Position numbers and translations under genes: made by a program. Source: Novosphingopyxis baekryungensis DSM 16222 (GTDB lineage: Bacteria; Pseudomonadota; Alphaproteobacteria; Sphingomonadales; Sphingomonadaceae). From it: a stretch of DNA of 64,000 nt. Positions within the stretch are counted from its first letter, which is position 1. Each line of letters opens with the position of its first letter. The stretch covers positions 434,001 to 498,000 of the forward strand of contig NZ_ATUR01000003.1 in NCBI RefSeq assembly GCF_000420305.1. Direction: 5' to 3'. The notes beneath the pieces are model-generated. The model saw only the letters and a list, made by a program, of their open reading frames with translations. It was not told where the DNA came from and searched no databases. Positions 28,313 to 41,205 of this stretch are shown here, in pieces.

Positions 28313-28798
28313 CTAACCTTCGCCTTCCAGCAGCGCCAGCGCAGCGTCATTGACGCGCCGGAGCATCGAATCGAACCCCGCCAGTTCTTCCGGGTCGAAC
28401 CGGCCGAAGATAGCGCGCTCTATGGCGCGCGCCTGCGCCCCGATCCGTTGATGCAGGTCTTCGCCCGCATCGGTCAGCACCAGTTCGTGGCTGCGCCGGT
28501 CTTCTGATCGCGCGCGCCGCAGCAACAGCCCGCGATCCACCAAGGCGCGCGCCGAGCGGCTCACCGTCACCTTGTCCATGCGCGTGCGGGTGACGATGTC
28601 CCGTTGCGTCAGCCCTGCCCCCTCCGCCACCACGGCCACCAATCGCCACTCCGGAATCGTCAGCCCGAAATGGGATCGATAGGTGGCAGCGATCGTTTCA
28701 CTGACGATATTGGACGCAACGGACAGCCGGTAAGGCAGGAACTCGTCGAGCCGCAATAGGTCGGCTGCATGGTCTCCGGATTGATCTGAAGCGCTCAT
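28313..28798 (-). CDS. MarR-family transcriptional regulator
   Basis: A 161-residue winged-helix regulator. The recognition region is [33 protein letters not shown], followed by the wing [21 protein letters not shown]. The start is MSASDQSGD; an upstream extension would run through the operator. It is transcribed away from 4-hydroxyphenylpyruvate dioxygenase, with a perfect inverted repeat between the two starts, so it probably represses itself and that gene. The ligand is unknown; an aromatic intermediate of tyrosine breakdown is a reasonable guess. Confidence 0.9.
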   Translation of the reverse strand: MSASDQSGDHAADLLRLDEFLPYRLSVASNIVSETIAATYRSHFGLTIPEWRLVAVVAEGAGLTQRDIVTRTRMDKVTVSRSARALVDRGLLLRRARSEDRRSHELVLTDAGEDLHQRIGAQARAIERAIFGRFDPEELAGFDSMLRRVNDAALALLEGEG

Positions 28799-28802
28799 TG
28801 CG

Positions 28803-28815
28803 GTAACATAGTTAC
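28803..28815. promoter_or_regulatory. Putative MarR-regulator operator
   Basis: GTAAC-ATA-GTTAC is a perfect inverted repeat located 5 bp upstream of the marR-type start and about 29 bp upstream of the dioxygenase start. MarR proteins bind short palindromes in just this kind of divergent promoter. I infer that it controls both genes. Confidence 0.6.
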
Positions 28816-28843
28816 AAATGAAACGAATTTGGAGTCTCGACAC

Positions 28844-29953
28844 ATGCCAACCGATGTAACCAAGCTCCCCGACAATGTCGCCGGCCTCGACGGTTTCGAA
28901 TTTCTAGAATTCGCGGGTGACGCCAAGCAGATCGACACGATTTTTCGGCAGATGGGCTTTACGCCGATCGCCAAGCACCGCTCCAAGGCGGTGACGCTCT
29001 ATCGCCAGAAGGGCATCAACTTCCTGCTGAACGAAGAGCCCGGCAGCCAGGCCCAGCATTTCGTACGCGAGCACCATACTGGCGGTGCCTGCGCCATGGG
29101 CTGGCGCGTGGAAGACGCGGCCAAGGCGTTTCAACATGCGGTGGACAATGGTGCCGAGCCTGCGACCGGCGATCTTGGCTGGATGGAGCTCAAAATTCCC
29201 GCCATCCGCGGCATCGGTGGCAGCCTGATCTATTTCGTGGATCGCTATGGGCAAAATGGCGAGCCCGACATCTACGATATCGATTTCCGCTATTTCGATG
29301 GCGTCGACAAAAATCCCGAAGGCGCGGGCCTCTCGATCGTCGATCACCTCACCCACAATGTCTATCGCGGACGGATGAAGTTCTGGGCCGATTTTTATGA
29401 GCGGCTCTTCAATTTCACCGAGATCCGCTATTTCGACATCAAGGGCGAATATACCGGCCTCACCTCCAAGGCGATGACCGCGCCCGACGGCAAAATTCGC
29501 ATCCCGTTGAACGAGGAAAGCGAGGGCGGCGGCGGTCAGATCGAGGAATATCTGGTCGATTTCAACGGCGAGGGCATCCAGCACATCGCCATGTCCACGC
29601 CCGATATCTATGCCACGATCGACCAGCTGCGCGCCAACGGCCTGCCTTTCATGAACCCGCCGCCGGACACCTATTACGACATGCTGGCCGAGCGTCTGCC
29701 CGGCCATGGCGAGCCGGTGGACGAGATGAAATCGCGCGGTCTTCTGCTCGATGGATCGACCGAAGACGGCGATCCACGCCTTCTTCTTCAGATCTTCACC
29801 GGCAACATGTTCGGGCCTGTGTTCTTTGAGATCATCCAGCGCAAGAAGGACGAAGGCTTCGGCGAAGGCAATTTCAAGGCGCTGTTCGAAAGCATCGAGC
29901 GCGACCAGATGGACCGCGGTGTGCTGAAAAAAGGCGAGAAAGCCGAAGCCTGA
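28844..29953 (+). CDS. hppD: 4-hydroxyphenylpyruvate dioxygenase
   Basis: Fe(II) dioxygenase of tyrosine catabolism, converting 4-hydroxyphenylpyruvate to homogentisate. The 369-residue protein starts at MPTDVTKL, with GGAG 9 nt upstream. The three iron ligands are visible: His in [12 protein letters not shown], His in GIQHIAMST and Glu in the C-terminal [11 protein letters not shown]. Two vicinal-oxygen-chelate domains give the usual length. No homogentisate dioxygenase lies alongside. A strong bidirectional terminator follows. Confidence 0.97.
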   Translation: MPTDVTKLPDNVAGLDGFEFLEFAGDAKQIDTIFRQMGFTPIAKHRSKAVTLYRQKGINFLLNEEPGSQAQHFVREHHTGGACAMGWRVEDAAKAFQHAVDNGAEPATGDLGWMELKIPAIRGIGGSLIYFVDRYGQNGEPDIYDIDFRYFDGVDKNPEGAGLSIVDHLTHNVYRGRMKFWADFYERLFNFTEIRYFDIKGEYTGLTSKAMTAPDGKIRIPLNEESEGGGGQIEEYLVDFNGEGIQHIAMSTPDIYATIDQLRANGLPFMNPPPDTYYDMLAERLPGHGEPVDEMKSRGLLLDGSTEDGDPRLLLQIFTGNMFGPVFFEIIQRKKDEGFGEGNFKALFESIERDQMDRGVLKKGEKAEA

Positions 29954-29998
29954 CCAAGGCTTTTCGTCGGCGCTTTCTCACATAGCGCCACAGCAATA

Positions 29999-30038
29999 AA
30001 AAGCCCGCCCCTCCGGTAAAATGGAGGGACGGGCTTTT
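29999..30038. terminator. Bidirectional intrinsic terminator
   Basis: A-rich start AAAAGCCCG, stem GCCCGCCCCTCC / GGAGGGACGGGC (12 bp with one mismatch), loop GGTAAAAT, then CTTTT. It has a T-tract on each strand and sits between the convergent dioxygenase (ends 29953) and malate synthase (ends 30049) genes, so it can end both transcripts. Confidence 0.9.
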
Positions 30039-30048
30039 CAATATTCGG

Positions 30049-32142
30049 TCAACCTTGTGCCTTTTTGCGCAGGCGATATGCGTGCAGCAATGGCTCGGTA
30101 TAGCCGCTGGGCTGCTCCTCGCCTTCGAATACCAGCGCGCGTGCGGCTTGATAAGCAATGCCATCGAGCGACGGTGCCATCGGCTGATAGGCCGGATCAT
30201 CAGCATTCTGTGCGTCGACCTTTTCCGCCATACGCGCGAAAACGGCGTCGACCTGCTCCGCCGTGGCAATACCGGTCTTCAGCCAGTTGGCGACATGCTG
30301 GGAAGAAATACGCAAGGTCGCGCGATCCTCCATCAGGCCGATGTCATTGATATCCGGCACCTTGGAACAGCCGACGCCCTGATCAATCCAGCGCACGACA
30401 TAACCCAATATGCCCTGGATATTATTCTCCAGTTCCCGCTCGACCATATCGCTTGGGAGATTGGTGTCGCTTGCCAGCGGGATGCGCAGCAATTTTTCCA
30501 GACCCGGTGTCTCGCGTTGTGCAATTTCCTGCTGCAGTGCGAACACATCGACCCGGTGATAATGCACGGCATGCAGCGTCGCTGCCGTCGGGCTCGGCAC
30601 CCAGGCGGTGTTGGCGCCGGTCCTGGGATGGCCGATCTTCTGCTCCATCATGTCGGCCATACGGTCCGGCGCGGCCCACATGCCCTTGCCGATCTGTGCC
30701 TGGCCGGAAAAGCCATGCGCGAGACCGATCTGAACATTGCGGTCTTCATATGCCGAGATCCAGTCGCTGCTTTTCATCTCACCCTTCGGCACCATGGCAC
30801 CGGCGTGCATGCTGGTGTGCATCTCGTCGCCCGTGCGATCGAGGAAGCCGGTGTTGATGAAGAAAATCCGGTCCTTCACGGCATGGATACAGGCTGCAAG
30901 ATTGGCGGATGTGCGGCGTTCCTCATCCATCACACCCATTTTCAGCCGATTGCGGGCCATGCCCAGCATATCTTCGACCGCCGCAAACAGCTCGTCGGTA
31001 AACGCCGCTTCTTCCGGCCCATGCATTTTCGGTTTCACCATATAGGTGGAGCCGGCACGACTGTTCGTACGTCCTGCCTTACCGTCCTGAAGGCTGATGA
31101 GCGCCGTCATTGCCGCATCCAATATGCCTTCGGGTGCATCCCCCCCATCGGCCAGCTGGACTGCCGGCGTGGTCATCAAATGGCCGACATTGCGCACCAG
31201 AAGCAGGCTGCGCCCCGGCAGCGTGAAGCTGCTGCCATCGGGAGCGGTATAGGCGCGATCGGGGTTCAGCGTGCGGCTGATCGTCTTGCCGCCCTTTTCG
31301 AAACTTTCCGACAGATCGCCGCGCATAAGGCCCAGCCAGTTGGTGTAGCCAAGGACCTTGTCTTCGGCATCGACCGCGGCAACCGAATCCTCCAGATCCA
31401 CGATCGTGCTGAGCGCCGATTCCAGAATGACGTCCGCAATGCCGGCGGGATCGTCCTTGCCCACCGGATGGGCGCGGTCGAACCGCACCTCGATGTGCAG
31501 ACCATTGTGCCGATAGAGGCGCCCCTTGCCATCTTCACTGGTGCCGACAAACTGCTGCGCATCGGCCAGCGCTATGTCGCCGTCCGGGTTCTCCAGATCG
31601 GCCCAGCTGCCCGACGCCAATGGCACCGCTTCATCCAGGAACGACTTGGCCCAGGCGACGACCTTGGCTCCGCGTTCGGCATCATAGCCGCCCGGCTTCG
31701 CTTCACCCGGAATGACATCCGTGCCGTAAAGCGCATCATAGAGGCTGCCCCAGCGAGCATTGGCTGCGTTCAGCACGAAGCGCGCATTCAGCGCAGGGAC
31801 CACCAGCTGCGGCCCCGCCAGGGTCGCAATTTCCGGATCGACATTGCCGGTGCCGATGGTGAATGCCTCCGGGTCTGCGACCAGATAGCCGATGTCCCGC
31901 AGGAAGGCGTGATAAGCGGAGCCCTCGGCGATGACATCATGCTGCTGATGCCAGCTATCGATCTTCGCCTGCAAATTGGCGCGTGTTTTGAGCAGAGCAT
32001 GATTGCGCGGGGCAAATTTGGCATAGAGATCGGCCAGGCCGCCCCAGAACGCGTTCGCCTCGATCCCGCTACCGGGCAGCGCCTTGTCTTCCACAAAGCG
32101 GACCAGCTGCTCGTCTATCTTCAGTCCATTACGTTCGATCAT
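30049..32142 (-). CDS. glcB: Malate synthase G
   Basis: Condenses glyoxylate and acetyl-CoA to malate. At 697 residues it is the G isoform, longer than the A type. Conserved stretches include [73 protein letters not shown] and the catalytic region [16 protein letters not shown]. It starts 13 bp after the enolase stop on the same strand, so they are likely cotranscribed. Isocitrate lyase is not in the window; glyoxylate may come from glycolate or from a distant aceA. Confidence 0.97.
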   Translation of the reverse strand: MIERNGLKIDEQLVRFVEDKALPGSGIEANAFWGGLADLYAKFAPRNHALLKTRANLQAKIDSWHQQHDVIAEGSAYHAFLRDIGYLVADPEAFTIGTGNVDPEIATLAGPQLVVPALNARFVLNAANARWGSLYDALYGTDVIPGEAKPGGYDAERGAKVVAWAKSFLDEAVPLASGSWADLENPDGDIALADAQQFVGTSEDGKGRLYRHNGLHIEVRFDRAHPVGKDDPAGIADVILESALSTIVDLEDSVAAVDAEDKVLGYTNWLGLMRGDLSESFEKGGKTISRTLNPDRAYTAPDGSSFTLPGRSLLLVRNVGHLMTTPAVQLADGGDAPEGILDAAMTALISLQDGKAGRTNSRAGSTYMVKPKMHGPEEAAFTDELFAAVEDMLGMARNRLKMGVMDEERRTSANLAACIHAVKDRIFFINTGFLDRTGDEMHTSMHAGAMVPKGEMKSSDWISAYEDRNVQIGLAHGFSGQAQIGKGMWAAPDRMADMMEQKIGHPRTGANTAWVPSPTAATLHAVHYHRVDVFALQQEIAQRETPGLEKLLRIPLASDTNLPSDMVERELENNIQGILGYVVRWIDQGVGCSKVPDINDIGLMEDRATLRISSQHVANWLKTGIATAEQVDAVFARMAEKVDAQNADDPAYQPMAPSLDGIAYQAARALVFEGEEQPSGYTEPLLHAYRLRKKAQG

Positions 32143-32155
32143 GACAGGATATCCT

Positions 32156-34343
<2,188 letters not shown>

Positions 34344-34465
34344 GGCCAGCTATATAGGCGCTTGATGGCGGCGCGCCATTGTTTCGCATTGTGGTCACCG
34401 CCATCTAGCAAAAGCGCGGCGCTGTCCCTAGGACGCTCGCCAAGGATCGCACGAGGACCAGCAAG

Positions 34466-35197
34466 ATGTCAGACACCGTTTCTTTCGGCTTCGAGGAAGT
34501 AGCCCCCGATGAGAAGACCCGGCGCGTGGGCGGTGTGTTTTCCAACGTCGCATCAAATTACGATGTGATGAACGATGCCATGTCCGGTGGCATGCATCGG
34601 CTCTGGAAGGATCGCTTCGTGCGTCTCGTCAAACCGCGCGAGGGCGAGGATATTCTCGATATGGCGGGCGGCACCGGAGACATCGCCTTTCGCCTGCAGG
34701 CCAAGGGCGCGAATGTGACGGTGGCCGATATCAATCCCGAGATGCTGGAAGTCGGCATGCAGCGTGCGGTCAAGCGCGGGCTCGACGGGCTGGTCTGGAC
34801 AGAACAGAATGCCGAGACGCTGACCTTTCCCGATCGGCATTTCGATGCCTATACGATTGCGTTCGGGATCCGCAATGTCACCGATATCCCGGCCGCGCTG
34901 GCCGAAGCGCATCGCACGCTGCGCTATGGCGGGCGCTTCTTCTGCCTGGAATTTTCCACAACATTGTGGCCCGGTTTTGCCGATGTCTATGACTGGTATT
35001 CGATGAATCTCGTGCCCAAGCTCGGCAAGGCGATCGCCAAGGATGAAGACAGCTATCGCTACCTCGTCGAATCGATCCGCCGTTTTCCCGGCATGGCGCA
35101 GTTCAAGGGCATGATCGAGGACGCCGGTTTCGTGCAGGCGAAGGCTGAACCGATCCTGGGCGGACTCGTCGCAATCCACAGCGGCTGGAAGATTTGA
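34466..35197 (+). CDS. ubiE: Ubiquinone/menaquinone C-methyltransferase UbiE
   Basis: SAM-dependent C-methyltransferase of ubiquinone synthesis. The 243-residue protein has VFSNVASNYDVMNDAMSGGMHRLWKD at its N-terminus, the SAM motif ILDMAGGTGDIAFRL and the family signature YTIAFGIRNVTDIPAALAEAHR. The C-terminus GGLVAIHSGWKI is typical. It is the first gene of the ubiE-ubiB-coaBC-dut run, with 22 bp to ubiB. Confidence 0.97.
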   Translation: MSDTVSFGFEEVAPDEKTRRVGGVFSNVASNYDVMNDAMSGGMHRLWKDRFVRLVKPREGEDILDMAGGTGDIAFRLQAKGANVTVADINPEMLEVGMQRAVKRGLDGLVWTEQNAETLTFPDRHFDAYTIAFGIRNVTDIPAALAEAHRTLRYGGRFFCLEFSTTLWPGFADVYDWYSMNLVPKLGKAIAKDEDSYRYLVESIRRFPGMAQFKGMIEDAGFVQAKAEPILGGLVAIHSGWKI

Positions 35198-35219
35198 TGC
35201 GCGAGCGATCGATCCAGAC

Positions 35220-36776
35220 ATGACCGCCGCGCGCACCCACATCTTCCGCCTTTTGAAATGGGGCCGTATCCTCGCGCGCCACGGGGCGCTGCGCGATATC
35301 GAGACGGCACGCCAGACGCCGCTGCCGGTGCGCCGCCTCTGCCGGATTGCGCGCTTCGGCACGGTGCAGCCCAAAACGCCTGACTATGCCGCGGCTTTTC
35401 GCGAGATCGGTCCCGCCGCGATCAAACTTGGCCAGACCCTGGCCACGCGGCCCGACCTGGTTGGCGAAGAGGCCACGCATAATCTGCTGAACCTCCAGGA
35501 CAGCCTGCCGCCCGAGCCGTTCGACAAGATCTGCGAACAGATCGAGCGCGCACTGGATGCGCCGCTGAACAAGCATTTCCAGTCGATCGACCCCGATCCC
35601 ATCGGCTCCGCTTCGATTGCGCAGGTGCATAAGGCGGTAACCACCGATGGCCGGACCGTCGCCATAAAGGTGCAGCGTCCGGGCATCGACAAGCGCTTCC
35701 TGCGCGATATCGAAACCTATGAATGGGCCGCAGCCCATCTGGAAGCCTTTGGCGGGGAGGCCGCGCGTCTGCGCCCGCGCCTCATCATCGCCAATTTCAA
35801 GCGCTGGACCATGCGAGAGCTGGATTTGCGCCGCGAAGCCGCCTCGGCCAGCGAACTGAAAGACGCGATGCAGTCCGAGGCCTTTTACGAGGTGCCGGAG
35901 ATCGATTGGGACCGGACGGCTGGCAAGGTGCTGACGCTGGACTGGGTCGACGGGGTCAAGATCGCCGATCGCGAGAAGCTGCGCGCCGCCGGGCATGATC
36001 CACACCTGCTTGCCAACCGGCTGGTCCATGCCTTTTTGCGACAGGCGATCAGCGAAGGCTTTTTTCACGCAGATATGCACCAGGGCAATCTGCTGGTGCG
36101 CGCCGACGGCACGATCGTGGCCATCGATTTCGGCATCATGGGCCGGATCGATCGCAAGGCACGTTTCTGGCTGGCCGAAATCCTCTACGGCTTGATTACC
36201 GGCAATTATCGCCGGGTGGCCGAGATTCATTTCGAGGCGCAATATGTGCCGGCCCATCATAATCTCGAAGAGTTCGCAACCGCCTTGCGCGCCGTGGGCG
36301 AACCGATGCGCGGCAAGCCAGTGAGTGAGCTGTCCGTCGGCATGATGCTGGACGGCCTGTTTGCCATCACGCGCGATTTCGACATGCAGACGCAGCCACA
36401 TCTGCTGCTGCTGCAGAAGACGATGGTGATGGTGGAAGGCGTGGCCACCTCACTCGATCCCGGCATCAATATGTGGGACACCGCCGCCCCATTCGTGCGC
36501 GAATGGATCCGCACCGAGCTGGGGCCGGAAGCCGCCGCCGCCGATGCCATTCGCCGCAACGTACAAACGCTGGGCCTGATCCCCGATCTCATCCGCCGAT
36601 TGGACGACACGCTGCCGAACAAGGGCGGCGCCCCGCCCCCGCCGCCATTGCCGGAGATCAAGCTGATCTGGGACCGCGACCGTCCGCGCGGCGCCGGCTT
36701 GCGCTATGTCGCAACAGCCTTGGTCGCCGCTGCCGCTGGCGCGGCCGGCATGTGGTGGATAGGTCTAAGCGTATGA
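35220..36776 (+). CDS. ubiB: UbiB/ABC1-family ubiquinone biosynthesis protein
   Basis: Atypical kinase-like membrane protein of 518 residues needed for ubiquinone synthesis. The KxGQ motif is in AIKLGQTLATRPD, the Ala-rich loop in GSASIAQVHKA and the catalytic loop region in FFHADMHQGNLLV with AIDFGIMGRID. A hydrophobic C-terminal segment (ATALVAAAAGAAGMWWIGL) anchors it to the membrane. Its stop overlaps the coaBC start (ATGA). The family ATPase activity is known; its exact biochemical role is still debated. Confidence 0.95.
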   Translation: MTAARTHIFRLLKWGRILARHGALRDIETARQTPLPVRRLCRIARFGTVQPKTPDYAAAFREIGPAAIKLGQTLATRPDLVGEEATHNLLNLQDSLPPEPFDKICEQIERALDAPLNKHFQSIDPDPIGSASIAQVHKAVTTDGRTVAIKVQRPGIDKRFLRDIETYEWAAAHLEAFGGEAARLRPRLIIANFKRWTMRELDLRREAASASELKDAMQSEAFYEVPEIDWDRTAGKVLTLDWVDGVKIADREKLRAAGHDPHLLANRLVHAFLRQAISEGFFHADMHQGNLLVRADGTIVAIDFGIMGRIDRKARFWLAEILYGLITGNYRRVAEIHFEAQYVPAHHNLEEFATALRAVGEPMRGKPVSELSVGMMLDGLFAITRDFDMQTQPHLLLLQKTMVMVEGVATSLDPGINMWDTAAPFVREWIRTELGPEAAAADAIRRNVQTLGLIPDLIRRLDDTLPNKGGAPPPPPLPEIKLIWDRDRPRGAGLRYVATALVAAAAGAAGMWWIGLSV

Positions 36777-38053
36777 GCCAGAAATCCATCCTCCTCATCG
36801 TTGGTGGTGGTATCGCCGCCTATAAATCGCTGGAACTGGTGCGCCTGCTCCGGCGGCAAGGCATTGCCGTGCGCGCGCTGATGACCAAATCCGCGTACGA
36901 ATTCGTCACACCGCTGTCCATGGGCGTGATGACGGAGGATCAGGTCTATTCGGACATGTTCGATCTGAAAGACGAACGCGAGATCGGCCATATCCAGCTG
37001 TCCCGCCAGAGCGACCTCATCGTCATTTGCCCGGCCACCGCCAATTTGCTGGCCAAGATGGCGGCCGGCATCTGCGACGATCTGGCGACCACCGTACTGC
37101 TTGCCACCGACAAGCCCGTGCTCGCCGTGCCAGCCATGAACGTACGGATGTGGGACCATCCCGCCTCGGCGCGCAACCGGGCTCAGCTTACGGCGGACGG
37201 CGTAGACGTGATGGAACCGGACAGCGGGTCCATGGCCTGTGGTGAGTTTGGGCCCGGGCGTCTGCCCGAGCCGCCGTCGATCGCACGGCGTATCTGCGCA
37301 AAGCTCGGCATCGGCTTCGATCCAGCGCTCGCCCAGCCGCATGCACCGACGACCGAACCTGCCGACCCGCTGGCCGGCCAGCCCGCCTTTGCGCCGGACA
37401 GCCACCGGCCATTGCACGGCAAGCGCGTACTGGTCACCGCCGGGCCCACGCATGAGCCGATCGATCCGGTGCGCTACATCGCCAATCGCAGCTCTGGCAA
37501 ACAGGGCTTCGCGATCGCCGAAGCCGCCGCCAATATGGGTGCGAATGTGACGCTGATCGCCGGGCCGGTCAATCTGGCCACGCCCGCCGGTGTTATCCGC
37601 ATCGACGTGGACACCGCGCGGGAGATGCAGGCGGCTGTTGAAGAGGCTCTGCCGATGGATGCAGCCATTCTGGTGGCCGCCGTGGCCGACTGGCGCGCTG
37701 CGGAAGAAACCGATCGCAAGATCAAAAAGTCGGGTACCGGCCCTGCCCCGCTCGCCTTGGCCGAGAACCCGGACATATTGGCGGGCCTCGCCCGGAGCGA
37801 TCATCGTCCGGGTCTGCTGATCGGATTCGCGGCCGAAACCCATGATGTGGTCGCCCATGCGCAATCCAAGCTGGCGCGGAAAGGCTGCGACTGGATCGTC
37901 GCCAATGATGTGTCCGGCGATGTCATGGGCGGCAGCGACAATGCCGTGCATCTGGTAACGCAGAGCGGGGTGGAAGACTGGGCCAGCGCGCCCAAGAGCA
38001 CCGTCGCGCGCAAATTGATGGAGAAAGTGGCCGATGCGCTTCGAACCGATTGA
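36773..38053 (+). CDS. coaBC: Phosphopantothenoylcysteine synthetase/decarboxylase
   Basis: Bifunctional CoA-pathway flavoprotein of 426 residues. The N-terminal CoaC part has [18 protein letters not shown], the catalytic His in [10 protein letters not shown], the PAMN motif in [12 protein letters not shown] and the reactive Cys in [18 protein letters not shown] Pro-rich linker at about 190-215 leads to the CoaB part ([44 protein letters not shown]). The start is the ATG overlapping the ubiB stop; the 3' end overlaps dut by 20 bp. Confidence 0.96.
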   Translation: MSQKSILLIVGGGIAAYKSLELVRLLRRQGIAVRALMTKSAYEFVTPLSMGVMTEDQVYSDMFDLKDEREIGHIQLSRQSDLIVICPATANLLAKMAAGICDDLATTVLLATDKPVLAVPAMNVRMWDHPASARNRAQLTADGVDVMEPDSGSMACGEFGPGRLPEPPSIARRICAKLGIGFDPALAQPHAPTTEPADPLAGQPAFAPDSHRPLHGKRVLVTAGPTHEPIDPVRYIANRSSGKQGFAIAEAAANMGANVTLIAGPVNLATPAGVIRIDVDTAREMQAAVEEALPMDAAILVAAVADWRAAEETDRKIKKSGTGPAPLALAENPDILAGLARSDHRPGLLIGFAAETHDVVAHAQSKLARKGCDWIVANDVSGDVMGGSDNAVHLVTQSGVEDWASAPKSTVARKLMEKVADALRTD

Positions 38054-38483
38054 CATTGCGATCAAGCGCCTGCCCCACGGCGAGGGTCTTGACTTGCCGC
38101 GCTATGAAACGGCGGGCGCGGCAGGCATGGACGTTTCGGCCGCCGAAGACGCCACTTTGGCGCCGGGCGCCCGCGCCCTGATCGCCACGGGCTTCGCGGC
38201 GGCCATACCGCCCGGCTATGAGATACAGGTCCGCCCGCGTTCCGGCCTTGCGTTCAAGCGCGGGATCAGCGTGCTCAACACGCCTGGCACGATCGACAGC
38301 GACTTTCGCGGAGAGATGAAGGTGCTGTTGGCCAACCATGGAGACGCGGACTTCGTGATCGCGCGGGGCGACCGGATTGCGCAATTCGTGGTCGCACCGG
38401 TGCAGCGCGGTACGCTGGTTGAGGTGGACGAGCTTGACGATACCCAGCGCGGAGACGGCGGCTTTGGCTCCACTGGGGTCTGA
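38034..38483 (+). CDS. dut: Deoxyuridine 5'-triphosphate nucleotidohydrolase
   Basis: Trimeric dUTPase, hydrolysing dUTP to dUMP to keep uracil out of DNA. All five motifs are readable in the 149 residues: [43 protein letters not shown] and the C-terminal arm [10 protein letters not shown]. Overlaps coaBC by 20 bp in another frame, an arrangement frequent in alphaproteobacteria. Confidence 0.97.
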   Translation: MRFEPIDIAIKRLPHGEGLDLPRYETAGAAGMDVSAAEDATLAPGARALIATGFAAAIPPGYEIQVRPRSGLAFKRGISVLNTPGTIDSDFRGEMKVLLANHGDADFVIARGDRIAQFVVAPVQRGTLVEVDELDDTQRGDGGFGSTGV

Positions 38484-38495
38484 CCGCCTGATTGC

Positions 38496-39272
38496 ATGAC
38501 CAGCCTCACCGACGATCAACTGGACCGCTATGCCCGGCACATCGTGCTGCGCGAAGTGGGCGGCGCTGGACAGAAAGCGCTGCTGGCCGCCCATGTGCTG
38601 GTGGTGGGCGCTGGCGGGATCGGCTGTCCGGCGGTCCAGTATCTGGCAGCGGCTGGCGTGGGGCGGCTGTCGATCATCGATCATGACCAGATCTCGCTGT
38701 CCAACCTGCAACGCCAGCCGCTTTACGGGACCGGCGATATCGGTGCGCCCAAGGCCGAAACGGCGGCGGCGGCCGTGGCGCGGCTCAATCCTGACGTAGC
38801 GGTGGCCGCCATTACCGAGGCGATCACGGCGGACAATATCGCGCCTCTTCTGGCCGACACGCAGCCCGACATCGTTCTGGACGGCACCGACAATTTCATG
38901 ACGCGCCTCATCGTATCCGACGCCTGCGTGGCCGCGCGCATTCCGCTGGTGTCCGCTGCGATCGGCATGTTTCAGGGGCAGGTCGGCAGCTTCTACGGCC
39001 ATCTGCCCGACGCGCCCTGTTACCGCTGCTTCGTGGGCGATGCCCATGATGCGGACGATTGCGACACCTGCGCCGATCAGGGCGTGCTTGGCGCGCTCTG
39101 CGGGCTCGTCGGCAGCTTCGGCGCGATGGAGGCGATCCGCGCCATCACCGGATTTGGAGAAGACGCCAAAGGCAAGCTGCACGTCTATGACGGGCTGAAG
39201 CCGGACATGTATACGATGCGTCTGCCCAAGGACCCGGCCTGCAAGACCTGCGGATCGCTTGCCGCCGCCTGA
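38496..39272 (+). CDS. MoeB/ThiF-family adenylyltransferase
   Basis: E1-like enzyme of 258 residues that activates the C-terminus of a small sulfur-carrier protein (MoaD or ThiS) by adenylation. The nucleotide-binding stretch is VLVVGAGGIGCPAVQYLAAAGVG, followed by IDHDQISLSNLQRQ and DGTDNFMTR. The zinc ligands are CYRC and CKTC, and the conserved Cys lies in DTCADQGVLGAL. Which carrier it serves cannot be told here; neither moa nor thi genes are nearby. Confidence 0.9.
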   Translation: MTSLTDDQLDRYARHIVLREVGGAGQKALLAAHVLVVGAGGIGCPAVQYLAAAGVGRLSIIDHDQISLSNLQRQPLYGTGDIGAPKAETAAAAVARLNPDVAVAAITEAITADNIAPLLADTQPDIVLDGTDNFMTRLIVSDACVAARIPLVSAAIGMFQGQVGSFYGHLPDAPCYRCFVGDAHDADDCDTCADQGVLGALCGLVGSFGAMEAIRAITGFGEDAKGKLHVYDGLKPDMYTMRLPKDPACKTCGSLAAA

Positions 39273-39320
39273 AAAGCCGCATAGCCTGCCCCGCACGATC
39301 ATCTCCGGGGCCCCGCCATC

Positions 39321-39725
39321 ATGACCTTACCTGTTACCGCGTTGACCGCCGCCATCTGCGCCATCATGCTGCTGGCCACCGCGCTCGCCACGGTGCGCAG
39401 CCGTTTCCGCACAAAGCGGGCGTTCGGGATGGGTGAGGACGACAGGCTTATCGCCGCCAGCCGGTCCCACGGCAACCTGGCCGAACATGCGCCCATCGTC
39501 ATCCTGATGATCGGGGTGCTGGAATTGAGCGACGCCAATCACTGGGCGCTCACCGCGCTGGCCGTGGTCTTCCTCGGCGCGCGCGCCGCCCATATCATAG
39601 GCCTGCACCAGAAGCATGAGGGTGGTCCACCCAAGCTGCGCGCCCTGGGCGTAATCGCCACCTGGGCCGTCATGGTAGCGCTGATCGGCTGGATTCTGTT
39701 CAAGGTGGTGACCCAGAATGGCTGA
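39321..39725 (+). CDS. MAPEG-family membrane protein
   Basis: A 134-residue protein with four hydrophobic segments, matching the MAPEG family (membrane-associated eicosanoid/glutathione proteins; bacterial members resemble YecN). Characteristic are RSRFRTKRAFGMGEDDRLIAASRSHGNLAEHAPI and ARAAHIIGLHQK. Bacterial functions are mostly unknown; glutathione-linked activity is possible. It follows the MoeB/ThiF gene by 48 bp and may be in the same transcript. Confidence 0.85.
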   Translation: MTLPVTALTAAICAIMLLATALATVRSRFRTKRAFGMGEDDRLIAASRSHGNLAEHAPIVILMIGVLELSDANHWALTALAVVFLGARAAHIIGLHQKHEGGPPKLRALGVIATWAVMVALIGWILFKVVTQNG

Positions 39726-39946
39726 GCGACGATAGGTAATGATCCTGCGCAAAGTTGACAAAGTGGCCACGGTTCGATGTCAACGCAGCGTAATAATATA
39801 ACAAAGTAGACAGGTGCAACCCGGCAGCAAAGCACAATAGGCTTTTTGCTCCCATGACGTGAAATTGCCTTGCCCTACCCGGTCATATTTGATCTGATCC
39901 TTTCCATCATTGCATGATCGCAATCGGTGGGGGAGCGCCAGATTTG

Positions 39947-40876
39947 ATGAAGACGAACTTTGGGTCGCGTAGGGCGATCGCGGGCGCCGCATGGACGGGG
40001 ATGCTGCTCGCTAGCACAGCGGCAAGCGCGGCCAAGGAGGCGCAAATCCTGCCGCCCAGCTCCAACTGGCAGCTCGATTATTCGCCGACATCCTGCAAGC
40101 TTGCCCGCGCCTTTGGCGAAGGCGACGATAAGGTCGTTCTGCTGCTGACCCGCTATTCGCCATCGCCGCGCATGAGCATGACGCTGTCGGGTGCCATGAT
40201 GAAACGCCTGCCGGGTCGCGGTGACGTCGCCATACGGTTCCATGATGGCGCGGAACCGCAGGACATCATGTTTTTCCAGGGAAATCTCGGCGAGACGCCC
40301 GCCCTGATCGCTGCAGACGGCCTCTATATCCGGCCCGAGAAGGATCGGGACCCGTCGGTGGAATCCGATGAGGGCCTCTTCGACAGCGCGGCGGAACAGG
40401 CGGATGCGCAGGCCGATCTCGATGAAGCCGACAAGGCGACCTATCTTTGGTTCGATGCCCCGTTCCACCGCCCGGTGAAGCTGGAGACAGGCGCACTCGG
40501 CAAACCTTATCGGGCCTTCAACCAGTGCCTGAAAGAGCTGGTGACGCATTGGGGTGTGGACGCCGAACGCTATGCCGCCCGCACGCACAATCCCAAGCCG
40601 ATCAACGAACCGGTCAGATGGATAACCTCAAAAGATTATCCGTCCGATATGCTGCGCAAAGGCGGTCAGGGCATCGTTCACTTCCGGCTGACCGTCGGTC
40701 CTGATGGCAAGGTTGCCGACTGCAATATTCAGGGCGGGACAGAGGGCGATGCCTTTCGCGATGTCACCTGCGCCACCATCCGCAAACGCGCGACATTCGA
40801 ACCCGCGCGCGATAGCGAAGGCCAGCCGATGACCGGCTATTTTCTCAGTACCGTGCGCTTCGAAATGCCTTATTGA
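39947..40876 (+). CDS. Periplasmic protein with TonB C-terminal domain
   Basis: A 309-residue exported protein. The start MKTNFGSRRA gives a signal peptide (AIAGAAWTGMLLASTAASA); GGGGGAG lies about 11 nt upstream. The middle (about 40-220) has no family I recognise. The last 80 residues fit a TonB C-terminal domain: GIVHFRLTVGPDGKVADCNIQGG and ATFEPARDSEGQPM. It has no N-terminal membrane anchor or Pro-rich spacer, so it is not a classical TonB. The 220-bp spacer before it is A/T-rich and presumably holds its promoter. Confidence 0.75.
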   Translation: MKTNFGSRRAIAGAAWTGMLLASTAASAAKEAQILPPSSNWQLDYSPTSCKLARAFGEGDDKVVLLLTRYSPSPRMSMTLSGAMMKRLPGRGDVAIRFHDGAEPQDIMFFQGNLGETPALIAADGLYIRPEKDRDPSVESDEGLFDSAAEQADAQADLDEADKATYLWFDAPFHRPVKLETGALGKPYRAFNQCLKELVTHWGVDAERYAARTHNPKPINEPVRWITSKDYPSDMLRKGGQGIVHFRLTVGPDGKVADCNIQGGTEGDAFRDVTCATIRKRATFEPARDSEGQPMTGYFLSTVRFEMPY

Positions 40877-41205
40877 CGATCGCCCTGGCGTTCGCCGCTG
40901 AACTGCAAAAGCAATGGCCTGCTTCAACCGCGCTCATGCGCAACAACGTGGCCCGGCTCTAGTCCCAGCTGGAGAAAAGCTGGGGGCGCACGTCAGAAGC
41001 GGTAAGGCGGCTGACGACCCGAAAGCGGACTTTTGAAGCTATTGATGAGGCTGCCGATGAGCAGCCGTTTGCATCGTTAGCAGTGTGGCTGGGCGAGTTA
41101 ACGGCCTAAGCCGCCCAAAGCTGATGCCATCAATTTTTTTACGCCGGAAATTCGAAGCATGATGGGCTTCATTTGATGCTATCGAAAACACTTCTGGAGG
41201 GACGT
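40877..41205. other. Gene-free A/T-richer spacer
   Basis: 329 bp without a convincing coding frame. It holds a GACCCGAAAGCGGAC stretch (41016-41030) that looks like intergenic motifs in other sphingomonads from memory, a small GAAGC/GCTTC hairpin (41154-41170) and a seven-T run near 41134. Composition shifts here from the GC-rich housekeeping DNA to the less GC-rich accessory patch. Confidence 0.4.
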
